A stretch of DNA of 64,000 bases, taken from Saccharopolyspora aridisoli. GTDB taxonomy: Bacteria; Actinomycetota; Actinomycetes; Mycobacteriales; Pseudonocardiaceae. How positions within the stretch are numbered: the first letter of the stretch is position 1; each line of letters opens with the position of its first letter. A program made the position numbers and the translations under genes. The notes below the pieces were generated by a model. That model had not been told where the DNA came from. It made no database searches and saw nothing but the letters and a program-made list of their open reading frames with translations. Below, in pieces: positions 9,616 through 18,757 of this stretch. The stretch lies in NCBI RefSeq assembly GCF_004348445.1, contig NZ_SMKV01000031.1, positions 1 to 64,000 of the forward strand. The letters are read 5' to 3'.

Positions 9616-10623
9616 ATGACTCCTCCCCCCAGCGTGATCGGCCGTCGGGGCTTCCTGATGGGCGCGACCGGACTCGTTGCGGCGGGCCTGGCCGCGTGCG
9701 GCAGCAGCGGCGGCGCGAACCCGAGCGGGAACGCGCCTTCCGGCCCAGGTTTCCCGGTCCGCATCCCCAACCGCTACGGCGCGGCCGACATCCAGGCAGC
9801 ACCGCAGCGCGTGGTCACCCTGGGCATCACCGACCACGACGTGCTGCTGCCGCTGGGCGTGATTCCGGCCGGCCTGACCAAGTGGGGCCCGTGGGAGAGC
9901 GGCGTCGGCCCGTGGGTGGAGCCCATGCTGGGCGGTCAGCGCCCGAAGGTCTTCGGCAGCGAGGTCGACGTCGAGGGGGTCATCGCCCTGGCACCCGAGG
10001 CAACCATCGCGCTGCAGAGCGCGCTGACGCAGGAGCAGTACAACCGGCTGAGCAGCTTCGCCCCGGTCGTGGCTCAGCCGCCGAACTCCATCGACTACGG
10101 CGTCGACTGGCGGGTGCAGGCCGAGACCATCGGTCAGGCCCTGGGCAAGCAGGCCGAGGTCGCCGACCTCCTCGGCAGGACGCAGGCCCGCATCGACGAC
10201 ACCCGCGAGGCCAACCCGGTCTTCGAGGGCAAGACCCACGTCGTGGTCCGCACCGACGCGGCGGGCACCTACGCGGCCTACACCAAGCAGGACGCCCGCA
10301 CCGCGCTGCTGGAGCAGCTCGGGCTGCGCCTGTCGCCGGCGATCGAGGGCATGAGCAGCGGCGGCAAGTTCAACGTCAAGGTCAGCAAGGAGCAGGTCTC
10401 GCTGCTCGACGCCGACGTCGTCATCGTGACCACGGCCAAGGCCACCGACGTCGAAGCGGTCCGCGAGGACCCGCTGCTGAACAACCTCCCGTCCGCCAAG
10501 CGGGGTTCGCTGGTACTGCTCGACGACTACGACCTCACCATGGCGCTGGGTTCGGCAACCGTCTCCAGCATCCCCCACGCCCTCGACCACCTCACCCCGA
10601 AACTGCTCGAAGCCCTGTCCTGA
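9616..10623 (+). CDS. Ferric-siderophore ABC transporter substrate-binding lipoprotein
   Basis: This 335-residue lipoprotein binds an iron-siderophore complex outside the membrane and delivers it to an ABC importer. The signal region has a twin-arginine-like RRGFLMG and the lipobox LAAC, followed by a Gly/Ser/Asn-rich linker. The core has the FecB/FhuD-type layout: PQRVVTLGITDHDVLLPLG at the start of lobe 1, a long linking helix, and PHALDHLTPKL at the end. The iron box at 9550 suggests expression when iron is scarce. No permease or ATPase gene is adjacent, so it must share an importer encoded elsewhere. AAGGA lies about 9 nt before the ATG. Confidence 0.9.
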   Translation: MTPPPSVIGRRGFLMGATGLVAAGLAACGSSGGANPSGNAPSGPGFPVRIPNRYGAADIQAAPQRVVTLGITDHDVLLPLGVIPAGLTKWGPWESGVGPWVEPMLGGQRPKVFGSEVDVEGVIALAPEATIALQSALTQEQYNRLSSFAPVVAQPPNSIDYGVDWRVQAETIGQALGKQAEVADLLGRTQARIDDTREANPVFEGKTHVVVRTDAAGTYAAYTKQDARTALLEQLGLRLSPAIEGMSSGGKFNVKVSKEQVSLLDADVVIVTTAKATDVEAVREDPLLNNLPSAKRGSLVLLDDYDLTMALGSATVSSIPHALDHLTPKLLEALS

Positions 10624-10647
10624 CTCGCCCAACGTGCGCGATGGGCT

Positions 10648-10962
10648 TCATCGACGGCTGAGGGCATCGCGCGCGAGCCGATCGTCACGCCTTGAGCGAG
10701 TCGACCGGTCCGTCCAGGGCTCCCACGGGGAGTCCGGTTCGGGCTGGTGAGCGGTGACCATGTCACCGTCCCGGCCGATCGCGAACAGCGTGCAGGCGCC
10801 GTCCGGGCGGCTGATGGCGACCGGGTCGCGGACTGCCCTCCCCTTGTCGCGCATCGGCCGAGCGTTCGGCCGGAATCCGGGGCGGGAGTTGTCCAAGCGA
10901 GTGATGTTCTCCAGGGCCATTTCCGTGAGAACGATAGTGAGATCACTAAGGCTCGGAAACAC
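10648..10962 (-). pseudogene. Remnant resembling a PLL/DUF346-type beta-propeller blade
   Basis: A 104-codon frame on the minus strand contains a stretch (AVRDPVAISRPDG, LFAIGRDGDMVTAHQ, SPWEPW) typical of one or two blades of the PLL-like/DUF346 repeats of secreted actinobacterial proteins. A complete protein would have a signal peptide and several blades; none is present. The frame begins at a GTG without a convincing ribosome site. It abuts another gene remnant at 10959. I read it as a decayed fragment, with moderate certainty. Confidence 0.4.
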
Positions 10963-11228
10963 TGCTCGCTCAGTTCGACGCGGCGTTCCCGCAGCGGAAC
11001 AAGGCCAGCGACGGCACCATCGGTGATGCGTCGCACCAATCTCGGGACAGCGACCACAATCCGTGGGTCGGGCCGGGAATCGTGACAGCGGTGGACATCA
11101 CGCACGATCCGAAGAACGGCGTCGACATCAACCGAATCAGCCGAGGTGGTGGCGATGAATGGCCAGCAACGCACCCCGATCGGCGGTACCTCCATTTCGC
11201 GGACGATTGTTACCTGGGCGCGGAATGA
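10959..11228 (+). pseudogene. Truncated remnant of an actinobacterial/phage protein with the SDHNPW motif
   Basis: This frame, closed upstream by TAA at 10947-10949 and with no start codon at its head, reads TLLAQFDAAFPQRNKASDG and then IGDASHQSRDSDHNPW and GIVTAVDITHDPKNGVD. That series matches a conserved family in actinomycetes and their phages with the core KASDG, GDA.H, SDHNP and DxTHDP. The family resembles D-Ala-D-Ala peptidase/lysin folds. The start is missing, and the sequence loses similarity after INRISR, so it appears to be a broken gene. Together with the propeller fragment before it, it marks a small graveyard between the siderophore and pyruvate dehydrogenase genes. Confidence 0.5.
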
Positions 11229-11264
11229 GCATTCCTATGCACCACATGCTGTTTCGGAATGCGA

Positions 11265-11305
11265 AAACGGCCGTTGCCGACCACGGAGGTCGGCAACGGC
11301 CGTTT
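11265..11305 (-). terminator. Terminator of the pyruvate dehydrogenase operon
   Basis: A perfect 18-bp inverted repeat (11265-11282 with 11288-11305, 5-nt loop) lies 16 bp beyond the stop of the E2 gene. Reading on the minus strand, the stem is followed by a short T-rich end (TTTT at the base). Confidence 0.85.
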
Positions 11306-11320
11306 CGGTTGTGGGGAGGA

Positions 11321-12568
<1,248 letters not shown>

Positions 12569-12593
12569 CGTCTTCCTCGGGTGAGCACGGGAC

Positions 12594-13589
12594 TCAGCGG
12601 CGGCGGCCCACCGCGTCCAGGGTCTGGTGAACGGCGGTGGTCAGCGACTCCGCGGACGGCAGGGCGGCACGTTCCAGCGGCTTGGCGTAGGGCAGCGGCA
12701 CCTCGGCCGCCGCGACCCGCCGCACCGGGGCGTCGAGGTAGTCGAAGGCACCGTCGGAGATCGAGGCCGCGATCTCCGCGCCGATGCCGTAGGTCAGCCA
12801 GTCGTCCTCGGCGACCACGGCGCAGCCGGTCTTGCGCACGGACTGCACCACGGTGTCGCGGTCCAGCGGGCGCAGGCTTCGCAGGTCGATGACCTCGGCG
12901 TTGATGCCCTTCTCGTCGTGCAGCACCTCGGCGACCTGCTGCGCGACCACGGCCATCCGCGAGTAGCCGATGATCGTGATGTCGGTGCCCTCGCGGGTCA
13001 CCTTCGCCTTGCCGATCTCGGCGGTCTCCGCCACGTCCGGGACCTCGCCCTTGGTGTTGTAGAGCGCGAGGTTCTCCAGGAACAGCACCGGGTCGTCGTC
13101 CCGGATCGAGGCCAGCAGCAGCGCCTTGGCGTCGGCGGGCGTGCTCGGCGCGACGACCTTCAGGCCCGGCACGAACGCGTAGTACAGCTCGATGTTCTGC
13201 GAGTGGGTGGCGCCCAGCTGCTGACCGCCGCCACCGGGGGTGCGCAGCACCATCGGGACGCTGGTCTGGCCGCCGAACATGCCGTAGATCTTGGCGGCGT
13301 GGTTGACGATCTGGTCGAGCGCGACCAGCGAGAAGTTGATCGTCATCAGCTCGACCACCGGGCGCAGGCCCAGCATCGCGGCGCCGACTGCCGCACCGAC
13401 GAAGCCCTCTTCGGCGATCGGGGTGTCGCGCACGCGCTTCTCGCCGAACTCCTTGAGCAGGCCGGCGGTGATCTTGTAGGAGCCTTCGAAGACTCCGATC
13501 TCTTCGCCGATGAGGAGCACGTCCTCGTCGCGCCGCATCTCCTCTTGGAGGGTGTCGTGCAGCGCTTGGCGATAGGTCATGAGGGCCAA
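12594..13589 (-). CDS. pdhB: Pyruvate dehydrogenase E1 component, beta subunit
   Basis: This 331-residue subunit pairs with E1alpha in an alpha2beta2 thiamine-diphosphate enzyme that decarboxylates pyruvate and reductively acetylates E2. It has the transketolase-type pyrimidine-binding domain (about 5-175, including RDTPIAEEGFVGAAVGAA with the conserved Glu that activates the cofactor, and GGQTSVPMVLRTPGGGG). The C-terminal transketolase domain follows (EVIDLRSLRPLD). It starts with ATG at 13589. It lies 139 nt downstream of E1alpha, with a small inverted repeat (13628-13635 with 13654-13661) in the gap, and 25 nt before E2. The order matches the other subunits and supports one operon. Confidence 0.94.
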   Translation of the reverse strand: MALMTYRQALHDTLQEEMRRDEDVLLIGEEIGVFEGSYKITAGLLKEFGEKRVRDTPIAEEGFVGAAVGAAMLGLRPVVELMTINFSLVALDQIVNHAAKIYGMFGGQTSVPMVLRTPGGGGQQLGATHSQNIELYYAFVPGLKVVAPSTPADAKALLLASIRDDDPVLFLENLALYNTKGEVPDVAETAEIGKAKVTREGTDITIIGYSRMAVVAQQVAEVLHDEKGINAEVIDLRSLRPLDRDTVVQSVRKTGCAVVAEDDWLTYGIGAEIAASISDGAFDYLDAPVRRVAAAEVPLPYAKPLERAALPSAESLTTAVHQTLDAVGRRR

Positions 13590-13728
13590 GGGATTTCTCC
13601 TGGACAGCGGTCAAGAGCGGCCTGGGGCCGGGGTTCCTCGTCTGGCGTCGGGAAACCCCGGTCACCGGGTTGCGAAACGTGTGGCGGGGTGTCGCAAGAA
13701 CCGCAAGGGGACTTGAGTGTTCGACCCG

Positions 13729-14844
13729 TCAGTTGTGCACGAACAGCGGGTCGGCGGGCAACCGTCGCGAGTCGTTGGCGACCGGCGTGGCGTAGGTGTA
13801 GTCGAACAGCGTCTCGACGTCGGGGTGCGGGCTGTCGTCGGCGAAGGCCACGGCGGCGTCTGCCTCGGCCTGCGCCTTGGTCTCGATCTCGACCGCGGCG
13901 TCCTCGTCGAGGACGCCGGCGTTGATCAGCTCCGCGCGGAAGTTGGCGACGGGGTCGGCCTGCTTGGCCTTCTCCACCGACTCCTCGTCGCGGTACTTGC
14001 CCGGGTCGACCACGGAGTGGCCCTTGAGCCGCTCGCTGACCAGCTCCAGCAGCGCCGGACGGCCGGTCTCGCGGGCCTGCTCGACCAGCCGGGAAGCCGC
14101 GTCGCGGACCGCGAGGACGTCGTTGCCGTCCACGCGCTCGCCGTGCATCCGGTAGGCGGACGCCCGCTTGTGCAGCTCCGACTCCGCCGAGGACTTCTCC
14201 ACGGTGGTGCCCATGCCGAGCTGGTTGTTGATCACCACGAAGATCACCGGCAGGTTCCACAGCGCGGCGATGTTCAGCGCCTCGTGGAAGGCACCGATGT
14301 TGGTGGTGCCGTCGCCCATCTGGCACATGACGACCTGGTCGCCGGAGCGGTAGTCGATGGCCAGCGCGGCACCGGTGGCCAGCGGGATCTGGCCGCCGAC
14401 GATGCCGTAGCCGCCGAGCAGACCGGCTTCGACGTCGAACATGTGCATCGAGCCGCCCCAACCCTTGGAGGTGCCGGTGGTGCGACCGTAGAGCTCGGCC
14501 ATCACGCGGCCGGGCTCGATGCCCTTGGCGATGGCGTAGCCGTGCTCGCGGTAGTTGGTGAACAGCAGGTCGGTCTTGCGCAGCGAGCGCATCAGGCCGA
14601 CGACCGAGGCCTCCTCGCCGAGGTTGAGGTGGCAGTAGCCGCCGATCTTGGCCTGCGTATAGCCCTGCGCGGCGCGCTCCTCGAAGCGGCGGATCAGGGT
14701 CATCTCGTAGAAGTAGTCGCGCAGCAGCTCCGGCGACTCTCCCGTGAAGCGGCCACGCTCAGCGGCCCGCGCCGAGGTGGAGCGCCGCGCCTTGGTCGCG
14801 CCGGTGCGCGTGGACGGCTTGCTTCGGGTGGCTGTCTGTGCCAT
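13729..14844 (-). CDS. pdhA: Pyruvate dehydrogenase E1 component, alpha subunit
   Basis: The subunit has 371 residues and carries the diphosphate-binding half of the thiamine-diphosphate site: GDGTTNIGAFHEALN followed by VVINN. GWGGSMHMFD and the loop YRMHGERVDGND are typical of pyruvate-type rather than branched-chain E1. The N terminus has a basic, Ser/Thr-rich extension of about 35 residues that is likely disordered. Many actinobacteria use a single-chain AceE E1 instead; this alpha/beta type is an alternative complex, and the cell may contain both. It starts 24 nt after the lpd stop, consistent with co-transcription. Confidence 0.93.
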   Translation of the reverse strand: MAQTATRSKPSTRTGATKARRSTSARAAERGRFTGESPELLRDYFYEMTLIRRFEERAAQGYTQAKIGGYCHLNLGEEASVVGLMRSLRKTDLLFTNYREHGYAIAKGIEPGRVMAELYGRTTGTSKGWGGSMHMFDVEAGLLGGYGIVGGQIPLATGAALAIDYRSGDQVVMCQMGDGTTNIGAFHEALNIAALWNLPVIFVVINNQLGMGTTVEKSSAESELHKRASAYRMHGERVDGNDVLAVRDAASRLVEQARETGRPALLELVSERLKGHSVVDPGKYRDEESVEKAKQADPVANFRAELINAGVLDEDAAVEIETKAQAEADAAVAFADDSPHPDVETLFDYTYATPVANDSRRLPADPLFVHN

Positions 14845-14868
14845 CGCGGATCCCCTTTTCTCTTGCCT

Positions 14869-16329
14869 CTAGCGCTTCTTGGGCGGTGCTACGTGGACCG
14901 GCAGGCCGAGGGCGTTCATCGCGGCCTCCATGCCGACCTCGCCGAGGGTCGGGTGCGCGTGGATGGTCTCGGCCAGCTCGTCGAGGGTGGCCTCCAGAGC
15001 CATGGCCAGCGCGCCTTCGGTGATCAGGTCACTGGCGGCGTGGCCGATGATGTGCACGCCCAGGACCTCGCCGTACTTCTTGCCGGCGACGATCTTCATG
15101 AAGCCCTCGGTGTCGCCGTAGCTCTGCGCGCGGCCGAGCGCGGCGAAGGGGAACTTCGCGGCGATGACGTCGTGCCCGGCGTCCTTGGCCTGCGCCTCGG
15201 TCAGACCGACGGAGGCGACCTCCGGGTGGGTGAAGGTGGCGGCCGGGATGACGTTGTAGTCGATCGCGGCGTGGTGCCCGGCGATGGTTTCGGCGGCCAC
15301 GACGCCCTGGTGCGAGGCGACGTGCGCGAGCAACGCCTTGCCGGTCACGTCACCGATGGCGTGGACGTGCTCGACGTTGGTGCGCAGCTTGTCGTCGACG
15401 GTGATGAAACCGCGCTCGCTGGTGGCGATCCCGGTCTTGTCGAGGTCGAGGTTGGCTGTGTTGGGCTTGCGGCCCACGCCCACCAGGACGATGTCGGCGT
15501 CGATCTGCTGCGGCTTGGCGCCGTCCACGGTGACCTTGAGGCCGCCGTCGGCCTGGTCGACGCGGGAAACGGTGGCCTCGGTGAGGACCTTGATGCCGCG
15601 CTTGGTGAAGGAGCGGCCCAGCGCCTTGCCGACCTCGGCGTCCTCGGCCGGGACGAGGGTCTTCTGCATCTCGATGATGCTGACCTCGCTGCCCAGGGTG
15701 GAGAACAGCGACGCCCACTCGGCACCGACCGCGCTACCGCCGATGATGGCGATGCGGTTGGGGACCTCGGTGAGGCCGAAGGCGCCGTCGGAGGTGATCA
15801 CGCCGGGCAGGTCCGCGCCGGGCAGCGGCAGCTGCACGGGGACCGAGCCGGTGGCGATGATGACGTCGGTGGCCTTGACCTGCTCGATCGGCTTCGCGCC
15901 GGTCGGCTCGGCGGCGTAGCGGGGGCCGTCGGCTCCCAGCGGGGACTCACCGGTGGCGTAGACGTCCACGGTGGTCGGGCCGGTGAAGCGGGCGTGGCCG
16001 TTGATGACGGTGACGCCGTTGCCCTTGAGCAGGCCCGCGACGCCGTCGGTCAGGCCCTTGACGATGCTGGCCTTGCGGCGGGTGATCGCATCGTAGTCGA
16101 CGCTGACGCCTTCGACGTTGACGCCGAAATCGGCGGCGTGCAGCACGGTTTCGTAGACCTCGGCGGACCGCAGCATGGCCTTGGTCGGGATGCAGCCCCA
16201 GTTCAGGCACACACCCCCGGGCCGCTCCTTCTCCACCACGGCCACCGAGAGGCCGCGCTGCGCGGCCCGGATCGCGGCGACGTAGCCACCGGGGCCGCCG
16301 CCCACCACCAGAAGGTCGAACTCCTGCAC
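14869..16329 (-). CDS. lpdA: Dihydrolipoyl dehydrogenase, E3
   Basis: E3 (486 residues) re-oxidises the lipoyl arm of E2 with FAD and passes electrons to NAD. The FAD-binding motif VVGGGPGGYVAA is at about residues 7-18. The redox disulfide is GVCLNWGCIPTK. The NAD-binding motif is IGGSAVGAEWASL, and the C-terminal His-Glu pair is in HAHPTLGE. The start is fixed by AAAGGAG eight bases before the GTG at 16329; a longer frame to 16635 is not conserved and lacks such a site. It is the first gene of the unit, so the promoter should lie in 16330-16734. Leading with E3 is less common than ending with it. Confidence 0.95.
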   Translation of the reverse strand: MQEFDLLVVGGGPGGYVAAIRAAQRGLSVAVVEKERPGGVCLNWGCIPTKAMLRSAEVYETVLHAADFGVNVEGVSVDYDAITRRKASIVKGLTDGVAGLLKGNGVTVINGHARFTGPTTVDVYATGESPLGADGPRYAAEPTGAKPIEQVKATDVIIATGSVPVQLPLPGADLPGVITSDGAFGLTEVPNRIAIIGGSAVGAEWASLFSTLGSEVSIIEMQKTLVPAEDAEVGKALGRSFTKRGIKVLTEATVSRVDQADGGLKVTVDGAKPQQIDADIVLVGVGRKPNTANLDLDKTGIATSERGFITVDDKLRTNVEHVHAIGDVTGKALLAHVASHQGVVAAETIAGHHAAIDYNVIPAATFTHPEVASVGLTEAQAKDAGHDVIAAKFPFAALGRAQSYGDTEGFMKIVAGKKYGEVLGVHIIGHAASDLITEGALAMALEATLDELAETIHAHPTLGEVGMEAAMNALGLPVHVAPPKKR

Positions 16330-16734
16330 TTCGCTGTGCTCCTTTGAACGCACGCGCCGGTTACCGACGACCCGTCTTCGTGAGCGGGCCATCCTCACCC
16401 AGAGTGTCGTGAGCACGACCACTTCCGCGCTATGCCCAGCCGCCCAGACTTTAGGACGACCGAATGTGCACATCGCACAGTACATGCCGTGATGGGCACA
16501 ACACGTGTCGCCGCAGTTACAGAAGGCAGCCGCGATCCCCGTCACAAACGGAACGTCGTCAGGCACAAAACCCCAGCGCCTGCGGTTACGCCCGCTACCT
16601 GCGAAAAGAACCCAAATTTTTCCAACTATGCCCACTGCACAATCGTCGCCTCATGGTCTTGGGCACCCGGCGGAGCGGAGCACGAGCCCCAGCGGCTCGA
16701 CCTTCGAAGACCGGCTCGGGTACGCGCGCCGTGA
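16330..16734 (-). promoter_or_regulatory. Promoter/leader region of the lpdA-pdhABC operon
   Basis: No gene is seen in this 405-bp stretch upstream of lpdA. It contains a small palindrome TGTGC-ACATC-GCACA (16465-16479), which could be a CRP-like or other dimeric regulator site. A locally AT-rich stretch lies at 16605-16630. I could not fix a promoter by eye. Confidence 0.35.
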
Positions 16735-17097
16735 TCAACGGCGACCACGCGGCCGGCACGACCGGCTTCCCCCGAACCAATCCCAGTCGTCGAACTCGTC
16801 GTACTCGTCCAGCTCGATGCTCGGCGCCGCTGGACGCCGGGATTGCTCCTGAGGCGTCCCGGCTGCGTCGGCCTTCGCGAATCCGGATCGATCTGCTCGC
16901 TCGAGAAGTTCATGGCTTCCCCATCGCCGAGCATCGGACGCATGCTCTCCTGGGCTGCCTGAGCGGCTTGGGCCTGGGCCGCGCGAATCGTTTCGATGCA
17001 TCGCCTTCGAGGTGAGCGGCAACTCCTCGATCGCGCCACCGATGCCAGGCTGCCACCTCGACGCTTCCTCCAGCGGATCCGTCGCCGCCCCGGGCAT
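16735..17097 (-). pseudogene. Small coupled gene after pucR, apparently disrupted by two frameshifts
   Basis: The ATG at 17097 overlaps the stop of the PucR gene (TGATG), a common sign of translational coupling. The 120-codon frame starts plausibly (PGIGGAIEELPLTSKA) and ends with an acidic tail (ELDEYDEFDDWDWFGG). The middle third has poor third-position GC in this frame. There, a neighbouring frame reads much better (IETIRAAQAQAAQAAQESM, LGDGEAMNFSSEQIDPD). Switching frame near 16995 and back near 16880 gives a coherent protein of the same length. This suggests two compensating indels, or sequencing errors. No known domain was recognised. Confidence 0.4.
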
Positions 17098-18305
17098 CAG
17101 CTCTGCGGGTTGTCCCGGAGGTTGAGGGTGGACAGGGCGAGGGAGAGGGAGACGTAGGCCGTGCGGCCGTGGAGGGGTTGGCCGATGAGGGTGGTGATCC
17201 GGTGCAGGCGGTTCAGGACCGTGTTGCGGTGGCAGTGCAGGCGGACCGCGGCGTTGGCGGTGGAGCAGTTCTCCTCCAGCCAGGCGGTGAGGGTGTCCAG
17301 GAGCATGTCGCGCTCCTTGGGTGGCAGCTCCAGGACCGGACCGAGCTGCGTTTCCAGCAGGCGTTGGGCCAAGTCCGGTGACTGCACCAGCAAGGCTTCG
17401 GGGAAGCGCTCCTCCAGGGTGACCAGTTCGGTGGTGCCGTGCGCCGAGGTGCCCAGCGTGGTCAGGGCCAGCTGGTGGGCGAGACCGATCTCGGCGAGCC
17501 CCTGCACCTTCGGCGAGACCGCGACCCGGGCGCGGGCCAGCGGGCGCAGCGCGTCGAGGGCCAGCGCCGCCGGGTGCTGCTCCAGGGCGACCAGGCCGAC
17601 GAGGGAGTCCGCGCGGACCTGCCAGACCGAGCGCAAGTGCAACGCGGCCAGCGCCTCGGAATGCCCGCGCAGCGCGAAACCACCGTCGTCGGTCATCTCG
17701 GCGACCACCACCAGGTACGCACCGCCGGTGGGCAGGTCGAGCTCCTTGGCGGTGCGCTGGGCGAATGCGACATCGCGCGCGCGGCCGGCCAGCAGGTCCT
17801 CCACCAGCGCGTGCCTGCGCTGGTCGTCGCGGCGCAGCCGTTCCAGCTCGGTGTTGCGGTAGAACGTCGACAGCGTCGAGGACAGGCCGTCGATCACCCG
17901 CCAGATCGAGGTGGCCACGCCCAGCACCGCGTCCGGGTCGGCGCCGTCGCGGTGCGCCTGGTCGACCAGCGCCTCCCACACGACGCGCCCGCCGAGGCGG
18001 AACGTCCGCAGCATGACCTCCAGCGGCACGCCCTGCTCGGCGCGGCGGCGGCCGATGGCCGCGGCGACGTCGTCGTCCCGATCGGAGATGTCGACCTCGC
18101 CGCTGAGGATCTGCAGGATCCGCTCCAGGTACTGCCGACAGCCCTCCCACAGGTCTTCCTTGGGCACCGGCCGGTAGTCGGTCCACTCGGGGTTGTCGGT
18201 GAAGATCGCGGACATCAGTCGCTCGGTCAGCGCCGGGACGTCGTCCAGCCCGGCTTTGGCCAGCGCGCGGGTCACTTTCGGGAGATCGGCAGGATCGGCT
18301 ACCAC
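17097..18305 (-). CDS. PucR-family transcriptional regulator
   Basis: This is a 402-residue cytoplasmic regulator. The N-terminal half is helical (about 1-140, including LRTFRLGGRVVWEALVDQA), the middle resembles the GGDEF-like/CdaR sensor region, and the C terminus carries the PucR helix-turn-helix (LHCHRNTVLNRLHRI, about residues 355-370). PucR proteins often activate nucleobase, amino-acid or polyhydroxyalkanoate pathways in response to a metabolite, but no such genes are adjacent. It is followed by a coupled small ORF. It is divergent from a 50-residue membrane peptide gene, and the space between (18306-18598) contains the palindrome ACACCTGGTGT (18513-18523), a possible operator. Confidence 0.87.
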   Translation of the reverse strand: MVADPADLPKVTRALAKAGLDDVPALTERLMSAIFTDNPEWTDYRPVPKEDLWEGCRQYLERILQILSGEVDISDRDDDVAAAIGRRRAEQGVPLEVMLRTFRLGGRVVWEALVDQAHRDGADPDAVLGVATSIWRVIDGLSSTLSTFYRNTELERLRRDDQRRHALVEDLLAGRARDVAFAQRTAKELDLPTGGAYLVVVAEMTDDGGFALRGHSEALAALHLRSVWQVRADSLVGLVALEQHPAALALDALRPLARARVAVSPKVQGLAEIGLAHQLALTTLGTSAHGTTELVTLEERFPEALLVQSPDLAQRLLETQLGPVLELPPKERDMLLDTLTAWLEENCSTANAAVRLHCHRNTVLNRLHRITTLIGQPLHGRTAYVSLSLALSTLNLRDNPQS

Positions 18306-18598
18306 GCCCTGCGACGATACCGGTCGCGGCGACGCGGCGAGGCCGCGAACGCCGATCCACCACCGGCGGCACGACCCCGCAGCGTCACTGATCCACCACC
18401 CAGAGCGAGCGGACTTCAGCTCCGGTGAACCCGAAATCCGGTCGCCGCCAGTATGTTCCGCATCACACCAGGAGTTGTGACGAAGGCGTTAACGTCGCAG
18501 CGACTCGCGCCGACACCTGGTGTGGGACGACTTCTCCGGCACTCGCCGAAGTCCCTGACACCACCACTGCGCACGACATTTCCAAGGAGAGCAGCGCG

Positions 18599-18751
18599 AT
18601 GCAGATCAACAGCCGCACGATCGTGTCGGTTGTAGCGACGGTTTCGATGGTCGTCCTGACCGTTCTGCTCGCGGTGTTCAGTCCTCCGACCCATACGGGA
18701 AAGCAGGTCGAGCCGGCCGCCAACCAGGCACCGATCAGCTCCGATCGCTGA
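18599..18751 (+). CDS. Small single-span membrane peptide
   Basis: The frame encodes 50 residues. It starts at an ATG preceded by AAGGAGAG at good spacing. There is one hydrophobic segment of about 22 residues (SVVATVSMVVLTVLLAVF) and a short polar tail (THTGKQVEPAANQ), so it should be a tail-out or secreted membrane peptide. No family was recognised. Its stop is only 6 bp from the stop of the convergent DNA ligase gene. The good ribosome site and hydrophobic segment support a real gene. Confidence 0.65.
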   Translation: MQINSRTIVSVVATVSMVVLTVLLAVFSPPTHTGKQVEPAANQAPISSDR

Positions 18752-18757
18752 CGCGCG

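Noticed and set aside
16465-16479. CRP-like site TGTGC-ACATC-GCACA before the pyruvate dehydrogenase operon
   Set aside because: The half-sites differ from TGTGA/TCACA, and the spacing is short. I kept it only as a note in the promoter-region entry.
14869-16635. Longer N terminus for dihydrolipoyl dehydrogenase (start at 16635)
   Set aside because: The extra 102 residues are not conserved and lack a ribosome site, while the GTG at 16329 has a strong one.
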